Shown here: positions 33,052-41,495 of the stretch, piece after piece
Layout of the letters: each line of letters begins with the position of its first letter
Numbering within the stretch: the stretch's first letter is position 1
Assembly: GCF_003545695.1 (NCBI RefSeq)
Contig: NZ_QUZZ01000003.1
Location: 1 to 64,000 of the forward strand
Origin: Taibaiella helva
Lineage (GTDB): Bacteria > Bacteroidota > Bacteroidia > Chitinophagales > Chitinophagaceae
Direction of reading: 5' to 3'
Length of the DNA stretch: 64,000 bases
Position numbers and translations under genes: made by a program
Notes under the pieces: model-generated
Database searches by the model: none
Told to the model about the DNA's origin: nothing
Seen by the model: the letters and a program-made list of their open reading frames with translations, nothing else

Positions 33052-33228
33052 TCAATCCTGCCAGACGACGCTCCTCAGTCGGAAATATTTGTATTGGCTG
33101 CTAAACAGGCACACACTTTCCCCACTATTGCCAATGATACCGCTATGGACGGGCATACCTATCCCGGGCAGCAGCGCAGGTCGCGGTGCGGTCCATAAGT
33201 ATCCCTGGGGTTGTGACGGTTGGTACAT
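33052..33228 (-). CDS. small hypothetical protein, 58 residues
   Basis: This ORF opens MYQPSQPQGYLW and ends LRSVVWQD. It is bracketed by two minus-strand terminators (33260 upstream, 33003 downstream), so the stretch behaves as a discrete transcription unit. The family is not recognised and there is no signal peptide. The lack of a clear -7 box is a weakness. Confidence 0.35.
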   Translation of the reverse strand: MYQPSQPQGYLWTAPRPALLPGIGMPVHSGIIGNSGESVCLFSSQYKYFRLRSVVWQD

Positions 33229-33259
33229 GCTGTGTTTTCTTTCGTTTCGTTTGTTACCT

Positions 33260-33285
33260 AAAAAAGCCCCGCTTTGTTGCGGGGC
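33260..33285 (-). terminator. terminator after the 30-codon ORF
   Basis: A perfect 7-bp stem (GCCCCGC 33266-33272 with GCGGGGC 33279-33285) is followed on the minus strand by a run of Ts. Confidence 0.8.
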
Positions 33286-33313
33286 CTGTATGATTCGTCT
33301 TTTTCTGATCGTT

Positions 33314-33406
33314 TTAAGACAACTGTGCGTATGCCCCGCACGCGCGACTTCTCCACAAGGGACTGAAGCCTGCTTCGTTGATGAGATGTGTTGCGTAACG
33401 TTGCAT
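33314..33406 (-). CDS. tiny ORF with own promoter and terminator, 30 residues
   Basis: The minus-strand ORF reads MQRYATHLINEAGFSPLW and ends YAQLS. An exact -7 box lies 34 bp upstream and a terminator 29 bp downstream, so an RNA is very likely made here. Whether the product is the peptide or a small RNA is open. No family is recognised. Confidence 0.4.
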   Translation of the reverse strand: MQRYATHLINEAGFSPLWRSRACGAYAQLS

Positions 33407-33439
33407 ATCGTTAGTTGTTAAGAATTATTTTTTGCGTTG

Positions 33440-33447
33440 CAAAGATA
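33440..33447 (-). promoter_or_regulatory. -7 promoter box of the small minus-strand unit
   Basis: The minus strand reads TATCTTTG, an exact TAnnTTTG match. Confidence 0.6.
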
Positions 33448-33670
33448 GAATCCTCTTTTTTAAATTACCAAATTTATTTTTAAAAGCCAGGTATAACACA
33501 TAAATATGAAGCCGTCGTAACGCAGCCTGGTGGCTGTTTTTAGAGAATTTTTATTTTTTATTGTTGCTATTGTTTGATGGAACAGGAGCGAAGGCGGAAG
33601 CCTTGTTTTCCCAGCAGGCCCTCCTGTGCGAAAAGATAGTATGGCCAAAGGTTGGGGTATCATTTTGTGC

Positions 33671-33678
33671 TAACTTTG
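33671..33678 (+). promoter_or_regulatory. -7 promoter box of mqnC
   Basis: TAACTTTG is an exact TAnnTTTG match 54 bp before the mqnC ATG. Confidence 0.7.
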
Positions 33679-33731
33679 CTTGTTGATAAGCGGCGATAGC
33701 CGCCTGATTTCGGATCCTGATAGTGTAAACG

Positions 33732-34853
33732 ATGAATCTTTCCCAACTGTATGACCGCGCGCTGAACTTCGAGTTCCTTTCGGCTGAAGAAGGCGTCTTT
33801 CTTTTTGAAAATGCACCCCTTTCGGAGCTGGCCTATGTAGCGAATGAGCTGCGCAAAATACAGGTGCCTTATAACAAGGTAACCTGGATCATTGACCGGA
33901 ACATGAACACGACCAATGTGTGCACGGCCAACTGTAAATTCTGCAATTTCTATCGTATTCCCGGCCACGCCGAAGGCTATACGACCGATATTGAAACCTA
34001 TAAGCGCAAGATTGAAGAGACCTTTCGCTATGGCGGCGAGCAATTGTTGCTGCAGGGTGGTCATCATCCCGATCTGGGCCTGGATTATTATACCGGCTTG
34101 TTCCGCGAGCTGAAGCAATTGTTCCCGCGCCTTAAGCTGCATGCCCTGGGCCCTCCCGAGGTAGCACATATCTGCAAGGTAAGCGGCGTCAGCCATAAGG
34201 AAGCTCTGCTGGCGTTGAAGGAAGCCGGTATGGACAGTATGCCCGGCCCGGGTGCAGAGATACTCGATGACAGGGTGCGCCGTCTGATCTCCAAAGGTAA
34301 ATGCGGCGCGCAGGAATGGCTCGACATTATGGAAGTGGCTCACCAGATAGGGCTTACGACCAGCGCCACGATGATGTTCGGTCATGTAGAGACCATCCTG
34401 GAACGTTTCGAGCACCTGGTGAAGCTGCGCACCGTGCAAGCCAAAAAGCCGGAGCAGGCTAAAGGCTTCGTCGCCTTTATTCCCTGGACCTTCCAGGATG
34501 TGGATACGCTGCTGCGCCGCATCCGCAGGGCCAAGAACGACACCACGCCCGAAGAATACATCCGCATGATCGCCATGAGCCGTATTATGCTGCCCAATGT
34601 GAAGAACATACAAGCCAGCTGGCTTACGGTAGGTAAGCAAACAGCACAGTTGTGCCTGCATGCCGGCGCCAATGATTTCGGCTCTATCATGATCGAAGAA
34701 AATGTAGTGAGCGCCGCCGGAGCTCCGCATCGTTTCACCGCCGCCGGCATACAGGAAGCCATACGGGAAGCGGGCTTTGAGCCGCAGCTGCGCAACCAGC
34801 AATACGAGTTCAGGGAGATGCCCGAGCTGGAACAGCAAGTGATCAACTATTAA
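33732..34853 (+). CDS. mqnC: cyclic dehypoxanthinyl futalosine synthase
   Basis: This radical-SAM enzyme of 373 residues cyclises dehypoxanthinyl futalosine in the futalosine route to menaquinone. The cluster motif is visible as CTANCKFCNFY (CX3CX2C). Later family blocks are YGGEQLLLQGGHHPDLGL, GPGAEIL, and SWLTVGKQTAQLCLHAGANDFG. The start has a typical MNLSQLYDRAL opening. No other menaquinone genes lie nearby, so the pathway is dispersed. Confidence 0.96.
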   Translation: MNLSQLYDRALNFEFLSAEEGVFLFENAPLSELAYVANELRKIQVPYNKVTWIIDRNMNTTNVCTANCKFCNFYRIPGHAEGYTTDIETYKRKIEETFRYGGEQLLLQGGHHPDLGLDYYTGLFRELKQLFPRLKLHALGPPEVAHICKVSGVSHKEALLALKEAGMDSMPGPGAEILDDRVRRLISKGKCGAQEWLDIMEVAHQIGLTTSATMMFGHVETILERFEHLVKLRTVQAKKPEQAKGFVAFIPWTFQDVDTLLRRIRRAKNDTTPEEYIRMIAMSRIMLPNVKNIQASWLTVGKQTAQLCLHAGANDFGSIMIEENVVSAAGAPHRFTAAGIQEAIREAGFEPQLRNQQYEFREMPELEQQVINY

Positions 34854-34859
34854 ACCTGC

Positions 34860-34942
34860 ATTGCCTTGTAGAGACGCTGCATGCAACGTCTCTACAAGGC
34901 AATGCAACGTCTCCGCAAGGATGCACGTCTCTCTACAAAGGC
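34860..34942. repeat. palindromic dispersed-repeat cluster
   Basis: A 16-bp perfect inverted repeat (34861-34876 with 34887-34902) contains GTAGAGACG and CGTCTCTAC. Two diverged copies of the right half follow at 34903-34942 (ATGCAACGTCTCCGC and ATGCACGTCTCT). The motif resembles short intergenic palindromes that are scattered widely in bacterial genomes. It may also serve as the mqnC terminator. Confidence 0.7.
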
Positions 34943-34970
34943 CGTGGGTCGCTGGTGATGGCCGCAGGAA

Positions 34971-36650
34971 TCAGGCATGTATCCAGAAAGCATATTCCGC
35001 AAACTTCGTGCTGTTGAGCCACCAGGCCGTACCGTTGCCGAGCTTGATATTGCTGGCGCCAGCCTGGCTTTGTACCGGCAGCGTTACCACGCCATTGGTA
35101 TCCCGTTTCGCTTTAACAGAGGCCTCCGGTGCGATGGCCGTCATATGTCCCGGTCCGCTATCAGCAATGCGCCTGCCCACAATGATTGCCACGCCGCCAA
35201 GGTTGGCAGCATGCTGCAGCTCGTTCAGCGTGGCTGTCTGGCGCCAGCCGAAGCGTGGGCCAAAATCACGGAACCATACCAGCAGCGCATTGGCCTGCAT
35301 TTCCATCACAGTATTGCCATATACCGGCGATATCTGCTCGCCTGAAGCCAGGCGCGCTATAGTGCCCGGCGTCCACCATACCCGGGGCATATATACACCT
35401 GCCAGGTGACAGTAGTCGTGCACATAGATGTTGCAGAAAGTCTTTCCATCTGCCGGCTGATAACGCGTATGTTTCGGGTTGGTCACATCGAGCCAGCTGA
35501 TGATCTGCAGCAAGGACGCCGATAGTTCAGAGGGCGTTCCATGGCTGCTACGCTGCGGCTGCCCTGCTTCATTGAGCGATCGGGCATTGGCCGGATCGGC
35601 TCTCCGGGTAACCAGCCCCGGCTTTGGAGGCAGATGTGCCGCGGTGATGCCGCTCACCGGATCGGGTGCCGAGGGCTCGAGCACGTCGGGCAGCGATTCC
35701 TTTACCGGCGCCAGGTATTGTGCCGAAGCATAGCCCTTGAAGTAAGCGCCGTTGATGGTTGTTTCCACCAGGTACCAGCCGTCCGTCTTTTTGCCCCCAA
35801 GCCAGTTGACCAATTGCCCGGAAGGCATACGGGTCAGCACATTCGAAGGCTTGCCTTGCGCAGGGATCGCAGGTTCGCGCCTCAGGTTGAGCGTGCTGTC
35901 GGTTACGTTAACGCGATACACGCGGCTGCCGGTAGCCACCGGTGTGGGATCGGACAACGGTGCGCCCGGGCTGTCGCTGCCCTTCAGCGAGCGCGCCAGC
36001 ATCAGGTATTCGAAGATGTATTCGCCATAATATTTTTTGCTGTCCTTATCGTAAAAGCCCTGCTTGAATCCTTTGCTGAGATCGGCTTTGCCTTTGTTGT
36101 AGGCAATGGCGACATATACCAGCTCCTCATCGTTCAGCTTCTTCTTGCTGCTCCAACCCTGCCGTTGCTGTGCAGCTTCCAGCTCGCCGAGGCATTTCGA
36201 CAGGCAAAGGCCGAAATCCGTCCAGCCTTGCTGCAGGAAGTATTGCGGATCGCTTTTGAAGTGCTGCAGGTCGTACTGGAAAATACCATAGCCACGACAG
36301 AATTTATTCTTGTTGCTGAGGTAAGGTTTGTATTCCGTAATGTAGACCGCCATCTCCTCGAAACATTGCCGTGCAATCGTAAACATCTGCTGGCCGTTGG
36401 GCGCGCTCAGCAGATCGGCTTTGTTTTTGGGAAAGGCCGTCCGGCCGGGAGCATCAATAATATCGCCGACGCAGAGACGCACAATATCGGGGAGCGGAAG
36501 CTTGTTCACCATGCGACTCCAGATGTGGCCGGTTTCCTGGTAAGCGACTGCACAAAGCAGGTCGGTAGTGTATGGGGTGTCTTGTGCGGCGGCGTCGAGC
36601 TGTGCGCCGAATTGCTGCCTGAACCAGGTCAGCGCTGCTTTTGTGTTCAT
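34971..36650 (-). CDS. three-domain peptidoglycan hydrolase without signal peptide
   Basis: This 559-residue protein starts at MNTKAALTWFRQQF. Residues about 1-220 resemble a lysozyme/transglycosylase fold (candidate acid in AYQETGH, then RGYGIFQYD). Residues about 243-317 form an SH3b wall-binding domain (STLNLRREP, KTDGWYLVET). The C-terminal part has a Cys-His amidase signature: Cys406 in DGKTFCNIYVHDY and His502 in SGPGHMTAIAP. No signal peptide is seen, so release by phage-like lysis, a type VI or contractile injection system, or cell death is inferred. It stands alone between mqnC and the MoxR gene. The in-frame ATG at 36689 is less likely. Confidence 0.75.
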   Translation of the reverse strand: MNTKAALTWFRQQFGAQLDAAAQDTPYTTDLLCAVAYQETGHIWSRMVNKLPLPDIVRLCVGDIIDAPGRTAFPKNKADLLSAPNGQQMFTIARQCFEEMAVYITEYKPYLSNKNKFCRGYGIFQYDLQHFKSDPQYFLQQGWTDFGLCLSKCLGELEAAQQRQGWSSKKKLNDEELVYVAIAYNKGKADLSKGFKQGFYDKDSKKYYGEYIFEYLMLARSLKGSDSPGAPLSDPTPVATGSRVYRVNVTDSTLNLRREPAIPAQGKPSNVLTRMPSGQLVNWLGGKKTDGWYLVETTINGAYFKGYASAQYLAPVKESLPDVLEPSAPDPVSGITAAHLPPKPGLVTRRADPANARSLNEAGQPQRSSHGTPSELSASLLQIISWLDVTNPKHTRYQPADGKTFCNIYVHDYCHLAGVYMPRVWWTPGTIARLASGEQISPVYGNTVMEMQANALLVWFRDFGPRFGWRQTATLNELQHAANLGGVAIIVGRRIADSGPGHMTAIAPEASVKAKRDTNGVVTLPVQSQAGASNIKLGNGTAWWLNSTKFAEYAFWIHA

Positions 36651-36863
36651 GATAAATGTTTGGGTTTGGGGTAAAAAGATCATTGGCATCCTGCGGTCCC
36701 CGCGATGGTAGATAAGGTAGCTTCATCTTCAGGAAAGGCGGATACGAATGAATATTTTTACGAATGTATGTCTTTTCAGGGAGTTTGCCAATTCGGTAAG
36801 CGCCCGTTCATCTATCCCTGAATTCATTTGCAGATGTGGCAATTATCTCCTTACTTTGACATT

Positions 36864-37829
36864 ATGGTACATTACGCATCGGATGTAGAAGCGGTAAAAG
36901 CTTTACAACAGAAATACGACGAGCTGCGCAAGGCGGTCGGACAGGTGATCGTAGGGCAGATGGATGTGGTGGAAAAGCTTGTGATCTCTATTTTGTGCAA
37001 CGGCCACAGCCTGCTGGTGGGTGTTCCCGGCCTGGCCAAAACGCTGCTGGTAAAGACGGTGGCGGATGCGCTCGATCTTTCTTTCAAACGGATACAATTT
37101 ACGCCCGACCTGATGCCCGGCGATATTACCGGCGCGGAAATACTGGACGAAAACCGGAAGTTCAAATTTATGAAAGGACCGGTGTTCGCCAATATTGTGC
37201 TGGCCGATGAGATCAACCGTACACCGCCCAAGACACAGGCGGCCCTGCTGGAAGCCATGCAGGAACGGAACATTACCGCTGCAGGCGAAGAATACAAGCT
37301 GCCGGCGCCTTTTTTCGTACTGGCTACGCAGAACCCCATCGAGCAGGAAGGTACGTATCCCTTGCCCGAGGCACAGCTGGACCGCTTTATGTTCCAGATC
37401 ATTGTGAGCTATCCCGCCTTCGCCGAAGAAGTGCAGATCGTACGTCAGACGACCAGCCCGCAGCAGATCGATCTGCCCAAGGTGCTGCACGCCGAAGAGA
37501 TCCTGTACTTCCAGCAGCTGGTGCGCAAGGTGCCGGTACCCGACAATGTGCTGGAATACGCTGTACACCTGGTGCAGCAAACCCGCCCCGATAAGAAGAA
37601 CAAGGACAGCCTGGCAACACAATACCTGGCCTGGGGTGCGGGGCCGCGCGCATCCCAGAACCTGATCCTGGCTGCCAAATGCTATGCGCTGCTGCACGGT
37701 AAATTTTCACCCGATATCGAAGATGTAAAAGCGATGGCTTTGCCCGTATTGCTGCATCGTGTGGTCGGAAGCTATAAGGCCGAAGCCGAGGGGATCGCGA
37801 TCAGCGAAGTGATCGGCAGAATGCTGTAA
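36864..37829 (+). CDS. MoxR-family AAA+ ATPase
   Basis: This 321-residue ATPase has the MoxR motifs: GVPGLAKTLL (Walker A), IVLADEINRTPPKTQAALLEAMQE (Walker B and sensor region), and NPIEQEGTYPLPEAQLDRFM. MoxR proteins act as chaperones for metal insertion or complex assembly, normally next to DUF58 and von Willebrand A genes. Here only a conserved hypothetical gene follows. The start is set at MVHYASDVEAVKAL. The TTG at 36828 is less likely. Confidence 0.92.
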   Translation: MVHYASDVEAVKALQQKYDELRKAVGQVIVGQMDVVEKLVISILCNGHSLLVGVPGLAKTLLVKTVADALDLSFKRIQFTPDLMPGDITGAEILDENRKFKFMKGPVFANIVLADEINRTPPKTQAALLEAMQERNITAAGEEYKLPAPFFVLATQNPIEQEGTYPLPEAQLDRFMFQIIVSYPAFAEEVQIVRQTTSPQQIDLPKVLHAEEILYFQQLVRKVPVPDNVLEYAVHLVQQTRPDKKNKDSLATQYLAWGAGPRASQNLILAAKCYALLHGKFSPDIEDVKAMALPVLLHRVVGSYKAEAEGIAISEVIGRML

Positions 37830-37903
37830 GCAGATCTTGACATACCTTTGCAGCAGGCTGGTATCGATATTGCTGCCGGCAGCTAAATAGCAGATCAATG
37901 GTA

Positions 37904-38254
37904 ATGGAAGAAAAAAAGTCGCTCTTTGAGCGCTGGATCATATTAGAGGCAGACCTGGTGGAGCGCTTCGGCAAGAAACCGAACATGGAAGCGATACTGT
38001 TCCTCATCGGTGTGAACGAATACCGTGGACGGATCCCGAAGATCAAGTTCTCGAAAGAGCAGAAGCAGGAGCTGATGCATATCGCGGTATGTACCTTGCT
38101 GAGCCGCGGCGGTTATTATGCGCCGGAAGGTTATGACGACGAGGGCTGGCCGCATTTCAGGGAGCTGAAGAAAGTAGAGACCGACCAGAATACGCTGGCC
38201 GCACAGGAGATCCTGCTTAAAGAATATATCCTCGATTATTTCGGCATCGATTAA
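37904..38254 (+). CDS. conserved hypothetical protein
   Basis: This 116-residue cytosolic protein (MEEKKSLFERWIILEADL) has a central IPKIKFSKEQKQELMHIAVCTLLS helix. It is followed by YYAPEGYDDEGWPHFRELK. The text is well conserved in Bacteroidota as far as I can recall, but no function is known. It lies 74 bp after the MoxR gene, so the two may be co-transcribed. The start is the second ATG (37904). Confidence 0.75.
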   Translation: MEEKKSLFERWIILEADLVERFGKKPNMEAILFLIGVNEYRGRIPKIKFSKEQKQELMHIAVCTLLSRGGYYAPEGYDDEGWPHFRELKKVETDQNTLAAQEILLKEYILDYFGID

Positions 38255-38270
38255 AGCGGTGCGAAAAAGA

Positions 38271-38309
38271 AATGAGATGGCCGGTGCATACAGCGCCGGC
38301 CATCTCATT
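38271..38309. terminator. terminator hairpin
   Basis: A 17-bp stem (38271-38287 with 38293-38309, one G-T pair) with an ATACA loop ends in TTTT. Confidence 0.9.
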
Positions 38310-38400
38310 TTAGCGCGCATAAGCAAGCTCGGCAGTGAAATCTTTGCCAATGAAGGCGCCCCGGTATACACCGATATTATTTCCTTAGTAAATTACAGCC

Positions 38401-39546
38401 ATGATCATCCCTAAATACCCCTCAACCGGTGTCACCATTTTCAGTGTCATGAGCGCCCTGGCCCAGGAGCACCAGGCGATCAACCTGTCGCAGGGCTTTC
38501 CCGATTTCCCGATAGATGAAGCGCTGGGCGACCTGGTGGCGAAGGCGATAAAGGAAGGCTACAACCAGTATGCCCCTATGCCGGGTCTGCTGGTGCTGCG
38601 GGAGGCCATCAGCCGCAAAGTGGAACACTTTCAGCAGGTAGCGATCGATCCCGTTACCGAGGTCACCATCACCCCCGGCGCTACTTATGCCATCTACACT
38701 GCTTTTGCCACCATACTACAGCCCGGCGACGAAGTGATCGTGCTGGAGCCCGCCTACGACAGCTATGTACCCAATATCTATGCCAATGGAGCGGTTCCTG
38801 TACGGGTTCCGTTAAATAAGGAAGACTTCGGCGTCGACTGGGAAAGGGTCTTTGCCGCAGCATCGCAGCGTACCAAAGCGATCATTATCAACAACCCGCA
38901 TAATCCCTGTGGCAGCACCTGGGCGCCGGAAGATTTTCAGCAATTGATCAAGCTGGTGCAGGAGTACGATTTGTATGTGGTCGCCGACGAGGTGTATGAG
39001 CACCTGGTCTTCGATAATGAAGCGCACCTTTCCGTACTGCGCTTTCCCGAACTGCGCGACCGTAGCTTTGCGGTATATTCTTTCGGAAAGGCTTTTCACA
39101 GTACGGGATGGAAATTGGGATATTGCATTGCCCCTCCGTCGCTGACCGATGCCTTCAGAGCACTGCACCAGTACCTGGCCTTCAGCGTCAATACACCCAT
39201 GCAGCAGGCGCTGGCGCTTTACCTGGAAGATCTGGGCAGGCTTGCCGCCACGACCCGGCTGCTGCAGGACAAGCGCGATTTTTTCCTGGAGCAGATGAAG
39301 GATACCCGGTTCCGGTACCGCCGGCCCGCCAGCGGCAGCTATTTCCAGGTCATGAGCTATGAGGCCTTGTCCGACCTGCCCGACCAGGAGTTTGCGCGAT
39401 GGCTGACGCAGGAGCACGGTGTTGCCACCATTCCCCTCAGCTCCTTCTATGGCTCGGCGCCGGACAATCAACGCCTGGTGCGGTTCTGCTTTGCAAAGAA
39501 AGAAGCGACGCTTGAGGCCGCGGCAGGAAGATTAAGCATTCTTTAG
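38401..39546 (+). CDS. methionine (class I) aminotransferase, YbdL-like
   Basis: This PLP enzyme has 381 residues. Typical class I features are INLSQGFPDFPIDEAL, NQYAPMPGLLVLREAI, NNPHNPCGSTW (the NPHNP motif), and SFGKAFHSTGWKLGY with the Schiff-base Lys. It should transaminate methionine or an aromatic keto acid, as in E. coli YbdL. It stands alone between terminators. Confidence 0.92.
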   Translation: MIIPKYPSTGVTIFSVMSALAQEHQAINLSQGFPDFPIDEALGDLVAKAIKEGYNQYAPMPGLLVLREAISRKVEHFQQVAIDPVTEVTITPGATYAIYTAFATILQPGDEVIVLEPAYDSYVPNIYANGAVPVRVPLNKEDFGVDWERVFAAASQRTKAIIINNPHNPCGSTWAPEDFQQLIKLVQEYDLYVVADEVYEHLVFDNEAHLSVLRFPELRDRSFAVYSFGKAFHSTGWKLGYCIAPPSLTDAFRALHQYLAFSVNTPMQQALALYLEDLGRLAATTRLLQDKRDFFLEQMKDTRFRYRRPASGSYFQVMSYEALSDLPDQEFARWLTQEHGVATIPLSSFYGSAPDNQRLVRFCFAKKEATLEAAAGRLSIL

Positions 39547-39636
39547 CGGCTGCTGCCAAATTTGTCCGAAAATTTCTGCCCCGGCTTCTTTAGAAATCCT
39601 TTATTGTATATTTTAGTCCCAGTAAATAAGCACCCT

Positions 39637-40371
39637 ATGATACGTAAAACGATATCGACTGTACTCCTCCTCTGCCCCTTATGGGCAATGGCGCAAGACC
39701 AGGCTGAAACCCTGCCTAAGGATGAAACGCCCAATCAGCCCAACCAGTTCAGCATTGCCGTTAATGGCGGCATTACCTTTCCCTTTACCGATGTAAAGAA
39801 AAAGTCGAAGCAGCCTGTGTTCGGCATTGGCGCGCAGTATGCCGCATTGCCCTGGCTGGGCGTGAACCTCGAGCTGCAGATGGGCAAGCTGAAGGCCGGT
39901 GACCGGAACGACGCCAGCGTTTACAACATGGAATTCAGCAACAGCTTTTTCTATGGCACAGTAACGGCACGTTTTTATCCCCTGAGGCTCGCCTTGACCG
40001 GCAAGACCGATGCTGATGTACAGACCAATATCAAATACCTTGGCGGCCTGTACGCCGGTGTGGGCGCGGGATTTATCATCAATAAGGTAAAAGCGAAGGC
40101 AACGGCAAGCCCCGATGCCGGTGTGATACCCGATCCCGACGGCGCCGAGATCGCAATCCCCGCCGAGGTGGGTTATTACCTGCCTGTAGCACACCTCAAC
40201 AAAGCCTATACGGGGCGGGTATATGGCAGATCCCAGCTCTCGCTCAATATCAATTACCGTCACAACCTTTCTTTCTCCGAAAAGCTTGACGGCTATAATC
40301 CTGTGGGCTATCCCAACAAAAGCAAGGACGCTTTCAGCACGCTTACGATCGGGCTGAGCTATAATCTTTAA
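39637..40371 (+). CDS. exported outer-membrane beta-barrel protein
   Basis: This 244-residue protein has a signal peptide (MIRKTISTVLLLCPLWAMAQ). Its beta-barrel text (FSIAVNGGITFPFTDV, YGTVTARFYPLRL, SLNINYRHNLSFS) ends in the aromatic motif of GLSYNL. It resembles the outer-membrane beta-barrel (OmpA-like N-terminal) families. Start 39637 is used since the preceding codons from 39562 are not protein-like. Confidence 0.85.
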   Translation: MIRKTISTVLLLCPLWAMAQDQAETLPKDETPNQPNQFSIAVNGGITFPFTDVKKKSKQPVFGIGAQYAALPWLGVNLELQMGKLKAGDRNDASVYNMEFSNSFFYGTVTARFYPLRLALTGKTDADVQTNIKYLGGLYAGVGAGFIINKVKAKATASPDAGVIPDPDGAEIAIPAEVGYYLPVAHLNKAYTGRVYGRSQLSLNINYRHNLSFSEKLDGYNPVGYPNKSKDAFSTLTIGLSYNL

Positions 40372-40392
40372 ACCGGATCGTTCCGGTAGCCG

Positions 40393-40423
40393 GCGGCTGT
40401 TCTTATAAGAGCAGCCGCTTTTT
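40393..40423 (+). terminator. terminator
   Basis: A stem of GCGGCTG/CAGCCGC (40393-40399 with 40412-40418), extended by inner pairs, is followed by five Ts. Confidence 0.85.
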
Positions 40424-40600
40424 AATGGCATGCCGGAGTGTAATTGATCCCTTACCCGGTCGGTTCTGGCTTATGAAATGCCATGTATAGTGCGGTTTTT
40501 AATAATTAGTTTACTTCCATTTAATAATTAAGCAATGTCTGTTTCTTCTTTTTGCAGGAAGCGTAAAAGAAACGCATGAACCAATCATTATGCTCCTGCC

Positions 40601-41446
40601 ATGGCAAAAAGAGAAATAGACCTGCTTGTACTTTCTGATATACACCTGGGCACTTATGGCTGCCATGCCAAAGAGCTGCTCCAGTACCTGAAAAGCATTA
40701 AGCCCAAGGCAGTGATTCTTAACGGCGATATTATCGACGTATGGCAATTCAGCAAGCGCTACTGGCCACCCACGCATATGATGGTGATCAAGCACCTGAT
40801 AGGACTTATCACCAAAGGAGTGCCGCTCTATTATATTCCCGGCAACCACGATGAGATGCTGCGGAAGTTCAAAGGATTTCAGCTGGGTACGCTGAAGATC
40901 TGCAATAAGCTCTCCATAAAGCTGGGCGGGGAAAAAGTATGGATCTTCCACGGAGATGTTTTCGATGTGGTAATGCAGCATTCCAAATGGCTGGCCAGGC
41001 TGGGGGCTATCGGTTATGATACGCTGATACTGATCAACCGCTTTGTCAATTTCATCAGTGAGAAAATGGGCAGAGGTAAGATCTCCTTTTCTAAAAAGAT
41101 CAAGAACGGTGTGAAAAGCGCTGTAGCCTTTATCAATAAATTTGAGTCTACCGTTTGTGAGATCGCGGCCTCGAACGATTACAAATATGTGATCTGCGGG
41201 CATATACACGAACCCGCCATGAAGACTATGGTCACCGAGAAAGGCCCAATCCGCTACCTCAACTCCGGCGATTGGATCGAGAACCTGTCTTCGCTGGAAT
41301 ATACCGATGGAGACTGGAAGCTCTACCGCTACCAGGACGATCCTGTAGCGCAATCGGTGGTGCTGAAGAGCAGCCAGATCCGCAAGGAATCGACCAAAGA
41401 ACTGTTCGATAGCCTGCTTGCCGAAATGAAGCTGGTTCAGAAATGA
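40601..41446 (+). CDS. LpxH-like metallophosphoesterase, second copy
   Basis: This 281-residue calcineurin-like phosphoesterase has all metal-binding motifs: LSDIHLG, GDIIDVW, GNHDEML, HGDVFD and CGHIHEP. It resembles the UDP-2,3-diacylglucosamine diphosphatase family and differs from the LpxH-like gene at 5653. Its partner downstream is a glycosyltransferase, 49 bp after, so it could act in envelope glycolipid or polysaccharide synthesis. The physiological substrate is uncertain. Confidence 0.85.
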   Translation: MAKREIDLLVLSDIHLGTYGCHAKELLQYLKSIKPKAVILNGDIIDVWQFSKRYWPPTHMMVIKHLIGLITKGVPLYYIPGNHDEMLRKFKGFQLGTLKICNKLSIKLGGEKVWIFHGDVFDVVMQHSKWLARLGAIGYDTLILINRFVNFISEKMGRGKISFSKKIKNGVKSAVAFINKFESTVCEIAASNDYKYVICGHIHEPAMKTMVTEKGPIRYLNSGDWIENLSSLEYTDGDWKLYRYQDDPVAQSVVLKSSQIRKESTKELFDSLLAEMKLVQK

Positions 41447-41495
41447 CCTTTTGCTTCATGTTACATTACTGACCATTCCCACATCAGCATCCCAG

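Noticed and set aside
33660-34907. 415-codon minus-strand ORF opposite mqnC
   Set aside because: Antisense to mqnC, no recognisable domain; shadow ORF.
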